Assembly (NCBI GenBank): GCA_947630375.1
Contig: CANRHH010000001.1
Coordinates: forward strand, 62,001 to 126,000
DNA length: 64,000 nucleotides
DNA from: an uncultured Oscillospiraceae bacterium
GTDB taxonomy: Bacteria > Bacillota > Clostridia > Oscillospirales > Oscillospiraceae
Direction of reading: 5' to 3'
The notes beneath the pieces were generated by a model. The model saw nothing but the letters and a program-made list of their open reading frames with translations. It searched no databases and had not been told where the DNA came from. The position numbers and the translations under genes were made by a program. Every line of letters begins with the position of its first letter. Position 1 is the stretch's first letter. Below are positions 26,197 through 35,221 of this stretch, one piece after another.

Positions 26197-27423
26197 GTGA
26201 AAAAATTGTTTGCCATCCTCCTGCTCTGCGCCCTGGTCCTGGGGATGGCCGCCTGCCAGCAGGCGGCCCCCCGGCCGGAGACCGGCAGCCCCGCCGGAGA
26301 GGAGCAGGCGGTCGTCGTCTCCGGCGGAGAAGGGGCCTCTTCGGAGGCGCTGTACATGGTCCGTCTGGACAGCGCCCCCTACAACCAGGACGCCCCCGCC
26401 TTTCCCGAGGACATGAGCGCCCCCGGCATCGCCGTGGGCTCCATCGGCGCTTTGGTGGAGCAGGACGGGGACTTTCTGAAGCTGAGCTTCGCCGGAAACG
26501 CCCAGGCCTGGATCCACGGCTGGTACCTCACCGCGCTGGATGAAAACGTCCAGCGCCAGCGGGAGGAGGCGCAGCTTCAAGCCTGTACCTCCACCCAGAG
26601 CTTCCAGCCGGTGGAGAAGTTTCTGAATCGGGAGGACCACAGCTATATCTGCCTGGCGGGCAGCGGGCTCAACTGCCGGGCCCTGCCCTCGGGGGACAGC
26701 CCGGTGCTCATCACCATCCCCTTTGGCACCCAGGTGGAGGTCCTGGGCCGGGACGGGGACTATTATCTCTGCCGCCTGGACGACGGCGGGCTGGTCTACT
26801 GCGCGGTAAACTTCCTCTCCGCGGAGCAGACCTATGTAGAGCTGGACGGCGCGGTGGATCTGCGGGTGTTTCTGCCCACGCTGGAATTTGAGATGCTCTT
26901 TGCCTCTCCCAACAACATCACCGGCGAGGCCATGTACCCGGCTATCCCCCTCTTGGAGACCTCCACGGCCAAAATGCTGGCCCAGGCCCAGGATATTTTC
27001 CGGGAAAACGGGTACAGCATCAAGATCTATGACGCCTACCGGCCCAAATCCGCCCAGTTCAAGCTCTATGACATCGTGCAGAACTCCTGGTTCATCGCCA
27101 ACCCCTACACCGGCAACTCCTGGCACCAGCTGGGCCGGGCTGTGGACATGTCCCTCATCGATCTGAGCACCGGGGAGGAGCTGGAGATGCCCACCCCCAT
27201 GCACACCTTTGACACCACCGCCTGCCGCTTCAACAGCGGCGGCTGGACCGAGACCGCCCGGGCCAACGTGAACTACATGACCGAGATCATGACCTCCCTG
27301 GGCTTCGGCACCATCACCACCGAGTGGTGGCACTTTGAAAACACCGCCGACGGGATTTACATGGACCCCTATCTGGACTATGACAGCCTCACCTACCGGC
27401 CTATTACCGACTATGTAAAATAA
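26197..27423 (+). CDS. Lipoprotein D,D-peptidase/dipeptidase of the M15 family (VanX/VanY type) with SH3 domains
   Basis: 408 residues starting at GTG. A lipoprotein signal ends at Cys21 (LGMAACQQ). Two SH3-like regions follow: residues about 50-110 and 145-210 (GSGLNCRALPSGDSPV.. is typical bacterial SH3). The C-terminal M15 domain has YRPKSAQ, WHQLGRAVDMSLID (metal His and Asp) and TEWWHFE (catalytic Glu and third metal His). Such enzymes trim D-Ala from peptidoglycan stems or cleave D-Ala-D-Ala. Cell-wall turnover is more likely than vancomycin resistance, as no vanHA/S/R genes are present. AAAGGAG lies 13 bases before the start, slightly far. Confidence 0.87.
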   Translation: MKKLFAILLLCALVLGMAACQQAAPRPETGSPAGEEQAVVVSGGEGASSEALYMVRLDSAPYNQDAPAFPEDMSAPGIAVGSIGALVEQDGDFLKLSFAGNAQAWIHGWYLTALDENVQRQREEAQLQACTSTQSFQPVEKFLNREDHSYICLAGSGLNCRALPSGDSPVLITIPFGTQVEVLGRDGDYYLCRLDDGGLVYCAVNFLSAEQTYVELDGAVDLRVFLPTLEFEMLFASPNNITGEAMYPAIPLLETSTAKMLAQAQDIFRENGYSIKIYDAYRPKSAQFKLYDIVQNSWFIANPYTGNSWHQLGRAVDMSLIDLSTGEELEMPTPMHTFDTTACRFNSGGWTETARANVNYMTEIMTSLGFGTITTEWWHFENTADGIYMDPYLDYDSLTYRPITDYVK

Positions 27424-27426
27424 GAG

Positions 27427-27475
27427 AAAAAGACAGGCCCTCCGGCGAAACTTCGCCGGAGGGCTTGTCTTTTTG
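27427..27475. terminator. Bidirectional terminator between the envelope operon and purL
   Basis: A long stem (about 20 bp, aaaaagacaggccctccggc and its partner with one mismatch region) with a short loop has TCTTTTT at either end. It serves both convergent genes. Confidence 0.85.
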
Positions 27476-27485
27476 GTTCAGATTC

Positions 27486-30400
27486 TTACGCGAAATACTT
27501 CTTCGCGCTGCAAAACAGCCCGATCTCATAGTTTCCCGGCACGTTCCGGTACAGGCCGGGGCCGGTGCGCTCGCTGTGGCCCATCTTGCCCAGGACCCGG
27601 CCATCGGGGCTGGTGATGCCCTCCACGGCCCACAGGGAGCCGTTGGGGTTGCAGGCCGTGTCCATGCCGGGCGCGCCGGCCAGGTCCACATACTGGGTGG
27701 CGATCTGGCCCCTTTCGGCCAGCTCCTTCAGCACCGCCTCGGGGGCGATGAAGCGGCCCTCCCCGTGGGAGACCGGCACGCTGTACACCCCGCCCAGCTC
27801 CGCCTCCAGCAGCCAGGGGGACAGCTTGGAGCAGACCCGGGTCCGGACGATGGAGGACTGGTGCCGCCCGATGGTGTTGTAGGTCAGGGTGGGGCAGTCC
27901 GCGTCGGTCCGCACAATCTTCCCGAAGGGCACCAGGCCCAGCTTGATAAGGGCCTGGAAGCCGTTGCAAATGCCCAGCATCAGCCCGTCCCGCTGCTCCA
28001 GCAGCTCGGTAACGGCGGCTGAGAGAGCCGGGTTTCGCAGGAGGGAGGCGATGAATTTGCCGGAGCCCTCCGGCTCGTCGCCGCCGGAGAAGCCCCCGGG
28101 CAGAAAGACGATCTGGCTGCGGCGGATGGCCGCCTCCAGCTCCCGGGCGGAGTCCTCCAAAACCGCCGGGCTGAGATTGCGCACCACCACGATCTCCGGC
28201 TCCAGCCCGGCCCTCAGGCAGGCCCGGGCCGAGTCATACTCGCAGTTGGTGCCGGGGAACACGGGGATGGTCACCCGGGGGCGGGCGATGCCCTTGGGCA
28301 GCACCGCCGGGGCGCTCCCCTCCCAGCGCAGGGCTGGGGCCCCGCCGGGGGCGGCGGCCTGGGTGGGGAACACCTTCTCCAGCACCGCCTCGTTCAGGGC
28401 CAGCAGCTCGTCAATGGGGGCGCTGTCCGTGCCCAGGTCGATCACCGGTTCAGCGGTGGTGAAGCCCACACAGCGGGCCCAGGCACAGTCGATATCCCGT
28501 GAAAGCTCCGCCACGATGGCCCCGTAAAACGGGATATGCCACAGTTCCCCCGTCATCTCCGCGTTGGACTTAAATCCAACGCGGTTGCCGAAGGACATCT
28601 TCATCACCGCCTCGGCGGCGCTCTCCTCGATGGCCCAGGCGGCTTTCACCTCACCCTGTTGGGCCAGAGCGTGAAACGCCTCCCAGGCGGCCTTGGTGTT
28701 CTCCGGCACGTCGCCGCCGAACACATACACCGGATGCCCCGCCTCCTTGAACTCGGGCGAGAGCACGTCCCCGGCCCGGATGGGCGCGATGGCGAAGGAG
28801 ATCAGCGTGGGGGGCACATCCAGGTCCATAAAGGAGCCGGACATGGAGTCCTTCCCGCCGATGGCGGCGCAGCCGTAGTCCAGCTGGGCCTCCAGGGCCC
28901 CCAAAAGGGCGGAGAAGGGCTTGCCCCAGCGGTCCGGGTCCTCCCGCAGCTTTTCAAAAAACTCCTGCAGCGAGAGATAAGCGGACCTGTAGTCCGCCCC
29001 CGCCGCCACGATCTTGGTCAGGGACGTGACCACGCTGTCCATGGCCCCGGCATAGGGGTCCACGGTCAGCCGGTCCGGGTCGCAGCCCCAGGCCATGACG
29101 CTGCCCTGCTCCGTCTCCTGCCCGGGCAGCACCGGCAGCAGGGCCGCCATGGCCTGGGCCGGGGTGGTCTGTGTCCGGCCGCCGAAGGGCATGAGCAGGC
29201 TGCCCGCGCCGATGGTGCCGTCGAACCGCTCCGTGAGCCCCCGCCGGGAGGCGCATTTCAGGCTCCCGGCCATCTCCCGCAGGGAGTGGAAGCGGGGCTT
29301 GCCCATGGCGGCCCGGTCCTTTTCCGGCACGGAAACGGCCGCCTGCTTCACCGCGCCGTTGGTGTTGAGGAAGGCCCGGCTCAGGTCGGCCACCGTCTCC
29401 CCCCGCCAGGTCATGACCATGCGGGGGCTCTCGGTGACCACCGCCACCCGGTAAGCCTCCAAATTCTCCCGCTCCGCCGCGGCGATAAAAGCCGCCTCGT
29501 CCTGGGGGGCCACCACCACGGCCATTCGCTCCTGGCTCTCGGAGATGGCCAGCTCCGTGCCGTCCAGACCCTCATATTTCTTGCGCACCGCATCCAGGTC
29601 GATCTCCAGCCCGTCGGCCAGCTCCCCGATGGCGACGGACACGCCGCCGGCGCCGAAGTCGTTGCAGCTCTTGATGAGCCGGGTCACGTTCTTGTCCCGG
29701 AACAGCCGCTGGAGCTTTCGCTCCTCGGGGGCGTTGCCCTTCTGGACCTCGCTGGCCATGGTGGTGAGGGACTGCAAATTGTGGCTCTTGGAGGAGCCGG
29801 TGGCCCCGCCGATGCCGTCCCGGCCTGTGCGGCCGCCCAGGAGGATCACAACGTCTCCCGGCGCGGGCTGCTCCCGGCGCACGTTCTCCGCCGGGGCGGC
29901 GGCCACCACCGCGCCGCACTCCAGGCGCTTGGCGGCATAGCCCGGGTGGTACAGCTCCGCCACATGCCCGGTGGCTAAACCGATCTGGTTGCCGTAGGAG
30001 CTGTAGCCCCCCGCGGCGGTGACAGTCAGCTTCCGCTGGGGCAGCTTCCCGGGCAGCGTCTCCGCAAAGGAGGCCCGGGGGTCGGCGGCCCCGGTGACGC
30101 GCATGGCCTGGTGCACATAGGCCCGGCCGGACAGGGGGTCCCGGATGCAGCCGCCGATACAGGTGGCCGCGCCGCCGAAGGGCTCGATCTCGGTGGGGTG
30201 GTTGTGGGTCTCGTTTTTGAACATCAGCAGCCAGTCCTGCTCTTCCCCGTCCACCAGGGCGGGCACATGGATGGAACAGGCGTTGATCTCCTCGCTCTCG
30301 TCCAGCTCCGGCAGCAGGCCCCGTTTTTTCAGAGTCTTGGCGCCGATGGTGGCGATATCCATCAGGGTCTGGGGCCGACGGGCCGCCTTCTCCGCCCCGT

Positions 30401-31187
30401 AGACCTCCTCCCGGGCAGCCAGGTAGCGCGCATAGGCCGCCTGCACCGCCGCGTCGGCGATGTCCGGGCGCTGCAGGTGGGTGCCGAAGGTGGTGTGCCG
30501 GCAGTGGTCGGACCAATAGGTGTCCACCAGACGGACCTCGGTGATGGTGGGGTCCCGGCCCTCGTCGTTTTTGAAATAGTCCTGCAAAAATTTCAGATCG
30601 TCCAGGTCCATGGCCAAGCCCAGCTTTTCCAGCAGAGCGGCCAGGCCCGCCCCGTCCAGGGCGGTAAAGCCGCCGAGGGTCTCCACCATGGGGGGCTGGG
30701 GGTGGCTGCGCGCCAGGGTCTCCGGCTTTTTCAAGGAGGCCTCCCGGCTCTCCACCGGGTTGATGAGATAGGCCCGGATCCGCGCCAGGGTCTCGCTGTC
30801 CAGCACGCCCTCCAGCAGATAGACCTTGGCATAGCCCACCAGGGGCCGCTCGCCCCCGGTCAGCAGCTGGACGCACTGGGCGCAGCTGTCGGCCCGCTGG
30901 TCGAACTGGCCCGGCAGGGCCTCCACCGCCAGCAGGCTGTGGGGCGCCGCGGGCTCCGGGAAGGACTCCTCCCAGAGAGTGTCCACCTGGGGCTCGGAGA
31001 AGACTACGGTCTTGGCCCGCTCATAGGCGGCCGGGTCGATGTTCTCCACGTCGTAGCGGTTGAGGATCCGCAGCCCCTCCAGGCCCTGAATGCCCAAGAA
31101 GTCCCGCAGATCGGCCAGAAGACTGCCGGCCTCCGGGGAGAGCCCCGGCTTTTTTTCCACAAAAAGACGATGTACCATCCGCTTCAT
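27486..31187 (-). CDS. purL: Phosphoribosylformylglycinamidine synthase, single-chain type
   Basis: 1233 residues: FGAR amidotransferase, step 4 of IMP synthesis, using ATP and glutamine. The N-terminal linker and two AIRS-like halves (TYWSDHCRHTTFGTHL near 225-240, GATGSSKSHN, GGKDSMSG) are followed by a C-terminal class I glutaminase with FPGTNCEYDSARA, FLPGGFSGGDEPEG, LGICNGFQALIKLGLVPF (nucleophile Cys) and SHGEGRF (catalytic His-Gly-Glu). The glutaminase is fused, so no purQ or purS is needed. It overlaps purD by the ATGA of stop and start. It is the last gene of the purine operon. Confidence 0.97.
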   Translation of the reverse strand: MKRMVHRLFVEKKPGLSPEAGSLLADLRDFLGIQGLEGLRILNRYDVENIDPAAYERAKTVVFSEPQVDTLWEESFPEPAAPHSLLAVEALPGQFDQRADSCAQCVQLLTGGERPLVGYAKVYLLEGVLDSETLARIRAYLINPVESREASLKKPETLARSHPQPPMVETLGGFTALDGAGLAALLEKLGLAMDLDDLKFLQDYFKNDEGRDPTITEVRLVDTYWSDHCRHTTFGTHLQRPDIADAAVQAAYARYLAAREEVYGAEKAARRPQTLMDIATIGAKTLKKRGLLPELDESEEINACSIHVPALVDGEEQDWLLMFKNETHNHPTEIEPFGGAATCIGGCIRDPLSGRAYVHQAMRVTGAADPRASFAETLPGKLPQRKLTVTAAGGYSSYGNQIGLATGHVAELYHPGYAAKRLECGAVVAAAPAENVRREQPAPGDVVILLGGRTGRDGIGGATGSSKSHNLQSLTTMASEVQKGNAPEERKLQRLFRDKNVTRLIKSCNDFGAGGVSVAIGELADGLEIDLDAVRKKYEGLDGTELAISESQERMAVVVAPQDEAAFIAAAERENLEAYRVAVVTESPRMVMTWRGETVADLSRAFLNTNGAVKQAAVSVPEKDRAAMGKPRFHSLREMAGSLKCASRRGLTERFDGTIGAGSLLMPFGGRTQTTPAQAMAALLPVLPGQETEQGSVMAWGCDPDRLTVDPYAGAMDSVVTSLTKIVAAGADYRSAYLSLQEFFEKLREDPDRWGKPFSALLGALEAQLDYGCAAIGGKDSMSGSFMDLDVPPTLISFAIAPIRAGDVLSPEFKEAGHPVYVFGGDVPENTKAAWEAFHALAQQGEVKAAWAIEESAAEAVMKMSFGNRVGFKSNAEMTGELWHIPFYGAIVAELSRDIDCAWARCVGFTTAEPVIDLGTDSAPIDELLALNEAVLEKVFPTQAAAPGGAPALRWEGSAPAVLPKGIARPRVTIPVFPGTNCEYDSARACLRAGLEPEIVVVRNLSPAVLEDSARELEAAIRRSQIVFLPGGFSGGDEPEGSGKFIASLLRNPALSAAVTELLEQRDGLMLGICNGFQALIKLGLVPFGKIVRTDADCPTLTYNTIGRHQSSIVRTRVCSKLSPWLLEAELGGVYSVPVSHGEGRFIAPEAVLKELAERGQIATQYVDLAGAPGMDTACNPNGSLWAVEGITSPDGRVLGKMGHSERTGPGLYRNVPGNYEIGLFCSAKKYFA

Positions 31188-32455
31188 CCCTCCAGCGCCG
31201 CCAGCGCCCGCGCGCCGATATCCCGGCGGCAGAAAGCGTTGTCAAAATGGATCCGGTCCGCCAGGGCGTAGGCCCTGTCGATGGCCTCCGGCAGCGTCTC
31301 CGCCACGGCCACGGCCCCTAAGACCCGGCCGCCGGAGGTGAGCAGCCGGCCGTCTTTTTCGGCGGCCCCGGCGATGTAGATGTGCTCTCCCGGCCCGGTC
31401 TCGGGCAGGGTGATGGGGTAACCCTTTTCATAGTGCTGGGGGTAGCCCCGGGAGGCCAACACCACGCAGCAGGCGGACCGGCCGCTGAAGCGCACCTCCG
31501 TCCCGGAAAGCCGCCCCTGGGAGACCGCCAGCATGATCTCTAAGAGGCTGCTCTCCAGCAGGGGCAGCACCACCTGGGTCTCCGGGTCCCCGAAGCGGCA
31601 GTTGTATTCGATCACCTTGGGCCCCTCCGCCGTCAGCATCAGGCCGAAGTACAGACAGCCCTTAAAGGGCCGGCCCTCGGCCTTCATGGCCCGGATCGTG
31701 GGCAGGAAGATCTCCTCCATGCAGCGCGCCGCCACCTGGGGGGTGTAGTAGGGGTTGGGGGCCACGGTGCCCATGCCGCCGGTGTTCAGCCCCCGGTCTC
31801 CATCCAGGGCCCGCTTGTGGTCCATGGAGGACACCATGGGGACAACGGTCTCCCCGTCGGTAAGAGCCAGGACCGAGATCTCCGGCCCGATAAGACACTC
31901 CTCGATCACCAGCTTCTCCCCGGCGGCGCCGAACTTGCCGCCCTCCATGCAGTCCCGCACGGCGGCCTGGGCCTCCTCCACCGTGGCCGCCACGGTGACG
32001 CCCTTGCCCAAAGCCAGGCCGTCGGCCTTGACGACGATGGGCGCGCCCTGCTCCTGCACATAGCGGAGGGCGGCGTCCGGCTCCGTGAAGGTCTCGAAGC
32101 GGGCGGTGGGGATGCCGTATTTCTTCATCAGCTCCTTGGCAAAGGCCTTGCTGCTCTCGATCAGCGCGGCGTTTTGCCGGGGACCGAAGCAGGGGATGCC
32201 GGCCGCCTCCAGGGCGTCCACCGCCCCCATGGCCAGGGAATCGTCCGGGGCCACCACGGCAAAGTCCACGGCCTTCTCTCTGGCAAAGGCCAGGATGCCC
32301 GGGATGTCCGTGGCGGCGATAGGGGCGCACACGGCGTCCCGCCCGATGCCCCCGTTGCCGGGCAGGGCATAGACAGTCTCCGCCCGGGGATCCTCCCGAA
32401 GCTTTTGAATGAGCGCGTGCTCGCGGCCTCCGCCGCCGACAACCAAGATCTTCAT
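31184..32455 (-). CDS. purD: Phosphoribosylamine-glycine ligase
   Basis: 423 residues: ATP-grasp enzyme for step 2, joining PRA and glycine. KILVVGGGGREHAL is the N-terminal signature. FVVVAPDDSLAMG and KADGLALGKGV, MDHKRALDGDRGLNTGGMG and FGDPETQVVLPLL are family motifs. The start is the ATG at 32455, with AAAGG 12 bases upstream; an earlier ATG at 32476 has none and adds seven residues. It overlaps purL by 4 bases. Upstream, a heptad repeat separates it from the AICAR transformylase gene within the same operon. Confidence 0.95.
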   Translation of the reverse strand: MKILVVGGGGREHALIQKLREDPRAETVYALPGNGGIGRDAVCAPIAATDIPGILAFAREKAVDFAVVAPDDSLAMGAVDALEAAGIPCFGPRQNAALIESSKAFAKELMKKYGIPTARFETFTEPDAALRYVQEQGAPIVVKADGLALGKGVTVAATVEEAQAAVRDCMEGGKFGAAGEKLVIEECLIGPEISVLALTDGETVVPMVSSMDHKRALDGDRGLNTGGMGTVAPNPYYTPQVAARCMEEIFLPTIRAMKAEGRPFKGCLYFGLMLTAEGPKVIEYNCRFGDPETQVVLPLLESSLLEIMLAVSQGRLSGTEVRFSGRSACCVVLASRGYPQHYEKGYPITLPETGPGEHIYIAGAAEKDGRLLTSGGRVLGAVAVAETLPEAIDRAYALADRIHFDNAFCRRDIGARALAALEG

Positions 32456-32477
32456 ATCTCTTAAATTACCTTTCATC

Positions 32478-32573
32478 TAATTAGGAATTAAGAATGAGGA
32501 ATGAGGAATTATATATTTCTTTCCTGACCCTGTATCCATTAATTCCTAATTCTTAATTCCTCATTCCTAATTT
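32478..32573. repeat. Inverted heptanucleotide repeat arms between purD and the AICAR transformylase
   Basis: Two arms of about 35 bases, 24 bases apart, are each built of 7-base units such as GGAATTA, AGAATGA, GGAATGA and GGAATTA. Read on the opposite strand, the second arm consists of the same unit types. The arms can fold into a long AT-rich stem of about 33 bp. AT content is far above the surrounding genes. It looks like a small non-coding repeat element. Confidence 0.8.
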
Positions 32574-32576
32574 ACA

Positions 32577-33761
32577 TTAATGATGAAACAGCCTCATTCC
32601 GGTAAGCGCCATGACCATGTTCTGCCGGTCGCACTCGGCAATGACCAGGTCATCCCGGATGGAGCCGCCGGGCTGGGCCACATAGGTCACGCCGCTGCGG
32701 GCGGCCCGGAGGATGTTGTCCGGGAAGGGGAAAAAGGCGTCGCTGCCCAGGGCCACGCCGGAGACGCTGTCCAGCCAGGCCCGCTTCTCCTCCGCCGTCA
32801 GGGGCCCGGGCCGCTCGGTGAAGCTCCGCTGCCAGACGCCCTCGGCGCAGATGTCCTCCTCGTTGCCGTTGATATAGCTGTCCACGGCGTTGTCCCGGTC
32901 CGGCCGGCCCAGGCTGGGCAGGAAGGGCAGGGCGAGCACCTTGGGGTGCTGCCGCAGAAACCAGGTGTCCGCCTTGGTGCCGGCAAGCCTCGTGCAGTGG
33001 ATGCGGCTCTGCTGGCCGGCGCCCACGCCGATGGCCTGGCCGTCCACCGCGTAGCAGACGGAGTTGGACTGGGTGTATTTCAGGGTGATCAGGGCCACGA
33101 TCAAATCCCGCTTGGCGCTCTCGGGCAGGTCCTTGTTGGCGGTGACGATATTCTCCAACAGCCAGGGGCCGATCTTGAACTCGTTGCGCCCCTGCTCGAA
33201 GGTGACGCCATAGACCTCTTTGGTCTCCCGGGGGGCCGGGACATAGGCCGGGTCGATCTGCACGATGTTATAGTTCCCTTTGCGCTTGGTTTTCAGGATC
33301 TCCAGGGCCTCCGGGCTGTAGCCCGGGGCAATGACCCCGTCGGACACCTCCCGCTGGATGAGCCGGGCGGTGACCTCGTCGCAGGGGCGGCTGAGAGCGG
33401 CCCAGTCCCCAAAGGAGCAGAGCCGGTCCGTGCCCCGGGCCCGGGCATAGGCGCAGGCCAGGGGGCTCCCGTCCAGGCCTGGCACGTCGTCCACAAAATA
33501 CATCTTCTTCAGGGCCTGGCTCAAGGGCAGGCCCACGGCCCCCGAGGTGGGGGACACGTGCTTGAAGGAGGCGGCGGCGGGCAGGCTCAGGGCCTCTTCC
33601 AGCTCCTTCACCAGCTGCCAGGCGTTCAAAGCGTCCAGAAAGTTGATATAGCCGGGCTTGCCGTTCAAAACGGTCACCGGCAGGTCGCTGCCGTCGCGCA
33701 TGAAAAGGCGGGCGGGCTTCTGATTGGGGTTGCAGCCGTATTTCAGCTCCAGTTCGTTCAT
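32577..33761 (-). CDS. purH: AICAR transformylase, stand-alone (no IMP cyclohydrolase domain)
   Basis: 394 residues, about the size of the C-terminal AICAR transformylase half of bifunctional PurH; the usual N-terminal IMP cyclohydrolase (MGS-like) domain is missing. Motifs: [14 protein letters not shown] for the family's RYGx[15 protein letters not shown] with the catalytic Lys-His, and the [17 protein letters not shown] region. It transfers a formyl group from 10-formyl-THF to AICAR. The ring closure is supplied by the PurO-type gene in the same operon. Shine-Dalgarno AAAGGAGGAC (reading the minus strand) lies just before the ATG. Symbol given by homology; stand-alone forms may be named differently. 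Confidence 0.93.
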   Translation of the reverse strand: MNELELKYGCNPNQKPARLFMRDGSDLPVTVLNGKPGYINFLDALNAWQLVKELEEALSLPAAASFKHVSPTSGAVGLPLSQALKKMYFVDDVPGLDGSPLACAYARARGTDRLCSFGDWAALSRPCDEVTARLIQREVSDGVIAPGYSPEALEILKTKRKGNYNIVQIDPAYVPAPRETKEVYGVTFEQGRNEFKIGPWLLENIVTANKDLPESAKRDLIVALITLKYTQSNSVCYAVDGQAIGVGAGQQSRIHCTRLAGTKADTWFLRQHPKVLALPFLPSLGRPDRDNAVDSYINGNEEDICAEGVWQRSFTERPGPLTAEEKRAWLDSVSGVALGSDAFFPFPDNILRAARSGVTYVAQPGGSIRDDLVIAECDRQNMVMALTGMRLFHH

Positions 33762-33774
33762 GGCGTCCTCCTTT

Positions 33775-35211
33775 TTATACGTTCAGTTCCGCGTGGATCT
33801 CTTCATCCGGGTAGCGGGCAAGCAGGGGCTCGATCTCGGTCCGGATAAACTCCGTGACCTGGCTGGGGGCCCGGCCTACATAGAGCGCCGGGGCCATCTG
33901 CTTTTCGATCTCCTCCCGGCTCAGGGGGAAACGGGGGTCGGCCAGGATGCGCTCGATCAGATCATTGGCCCCGCCCTCCAATTTCACCTTCCGGGCGGCG
34001 GCGTGGGAGTGCTCCCGCAGGGCTTCGTGGAGCTCCTGCCGGTTGCCGCCCCGCTTGACCGCCTCCATTAAAATGTTCTCGGTGGCCATAAAGGGCAGCT
34101 TCTCCAGCACCCGGCGGCGGACCACCCGGTCATAGACCACCAGGTTTGCTGTGATGTTGATATAGATCTCCAAAATCGCGTCCACCGCCAGGAAGGCCTC
34201 GGACACGGCCAGGCGCTTGTTGGCGCTGTCGTCCAGGGTCCGCTCGAACCACTGGGTGGCGGCGGTCATGGCCGGGTTCACCGCGTCCTGGATGACATAC
34301 CGGGCCAGGGCGCAGATGCGCTCGGAGCGCATGGGGTTTCGCTTATAGGGCATGGCAGAGGAGCCGATCTGGTTCTTTTCAAAGGGCTCCTCCAGCTCCT
34401 CGAAGGACTGGAGCAGCCGCAGGTCCGTGGCAAATTTGCAGGCGGACTGGGCAAAGCCGGACAGGACCGAGAGGAAATAGGCGTCGGTCTTGCGGGAGTA
34501 GGTCTGGCCGGAGACGGCCACGCACTTTTCAAAGCCCATCTGCTCCGCCACCAGCTTCTCCAGGGTCTTGACCTTCTCCTCGTCCCCGTCAAAGAGCTCC
34601 ATAAAGCTGGCCTGGGTGCCGGTGGTGCCCTTGGCGCCCCGCAGGCGCAGGGCGGAGAGCTGGTACTCCAAGTTCTCCATGTCCATCACCAGCTCGTTCA
34701 TCCACAGGGTGGCCCGCTTGCCCACGGTGGTCAGCTGGGCGGGCTGGAGATGGGTGTAGGCCAGGCAGGGCAGGTCCTTATACTGCTCCGCGAAAGCGGA
34801 CAGGTTTCTCAGCACCTGGGCCGCCTTTTTCAGCACCAGCTTTGAGGCGTCCCGGAGGATGAGCAGGTCCGTGTTGTCCCCCACATAGCAGGAGGTGGCC
34901 CCTAAGTGCAAAATGCCCTCCGCCTCCGGGCACTGCTGCCCGTAGGCGTAGACATGGCTCATCACGTCGTGCCGGACCTGTTTTTCCCGGGCCTCGGCCA
35001 CGTCGTAGTTGATGTCCTCCGCGTGCTCCTCCAGCTGGGCGATCTGGGCCTCCGTGATGGGCAGGCCCAGCTGCCGCTCGGCCTTGGCCAGGGCGATCCA
35101 GAGCCGCCGCCAGGTGCGGAATTTGTGGTTGTCAGAAAAAAGGTACTGCATCTCCCGGCTGGCATAGCGGGTGGACAGAGGGGAGATATATCCGTCGCGG
35201 TCTCGTTCCAT
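33775..35211 (-). CDS. purB: Adenylosuccinate lyase
   Basis: 478 residues of the fumarase/aspartase superfamily, acting twice in purine synthesis (SAICAR to AICAR, adenylosuccinate to AMP). Signature segments: HDVMSHVYAYG, LGATSCYVGDNTDL, TCTxxTxLQPAQ-like YTHLQPAQLTTVGKR, and GSSAMPYKRNPMRSERI, the flexible catalytic loop. The length fits the Bacillus/animal-like longer class. It is 11 bases downstream of the PurO-type gene (which lies above it on this strand) and 13 bases before the AICAR transformylase. Confidence 0.96.
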   Translation of the reverse strand: MERDRDGYISPLSTRYASREMQYLFSDNHKFRTWRRLWIALAKAERQLGLPITEAQIAQLEEHAEDINYDVAEAREKQVRHDVMSHVYAYGQQCPEAEGILHLGATSCYVGDNTDLLILRDASKLVLKKAAQVLRNLSAFAEQYKDLPCLAYTHLQPAQLTTVGKRATLWMNELVMDMENLEYQLSALRLRGAKGTTGTQASFMELFDGDEEKVKTLEKLVAEQMGFEKCVAVSGQTYSRKTDAYFLSVLSGFAQSACKFATDLRLLQSFEELEEPFEKNQIGSSAMPYKRNPMRSERICALARYVIQDAVNPAMTAATQWFERTLDDSANKRLAVSEAFLAVDAILEIYINITANLVVYDRVVRRRVLEKLPFMATENILMEAVKRGGNRQELHEALREHSHAAARKVKLEGGANDLIERILADPRFPLSREEIEKQMAPALYVGRAPSQVTEFIRTEIEPLLARYPDEEIHAELNV

Positions 35212-35221
35212 GGCGGCCTCC

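Noticed and set aside
24198..26357. Open frame of 719 codons on the minus strand
   Set aside because: It runs antisense to the transglutaminase gene; composition is typical of a shadow frame.
26197..27423. Vancomycin resistance (VanX/VanY) system
   Set aside because: The M15 domain and SH3 repeats are there, but no vanA-type ligase, vanH or VanRS pair is present. A wall-turnover role is more likely.
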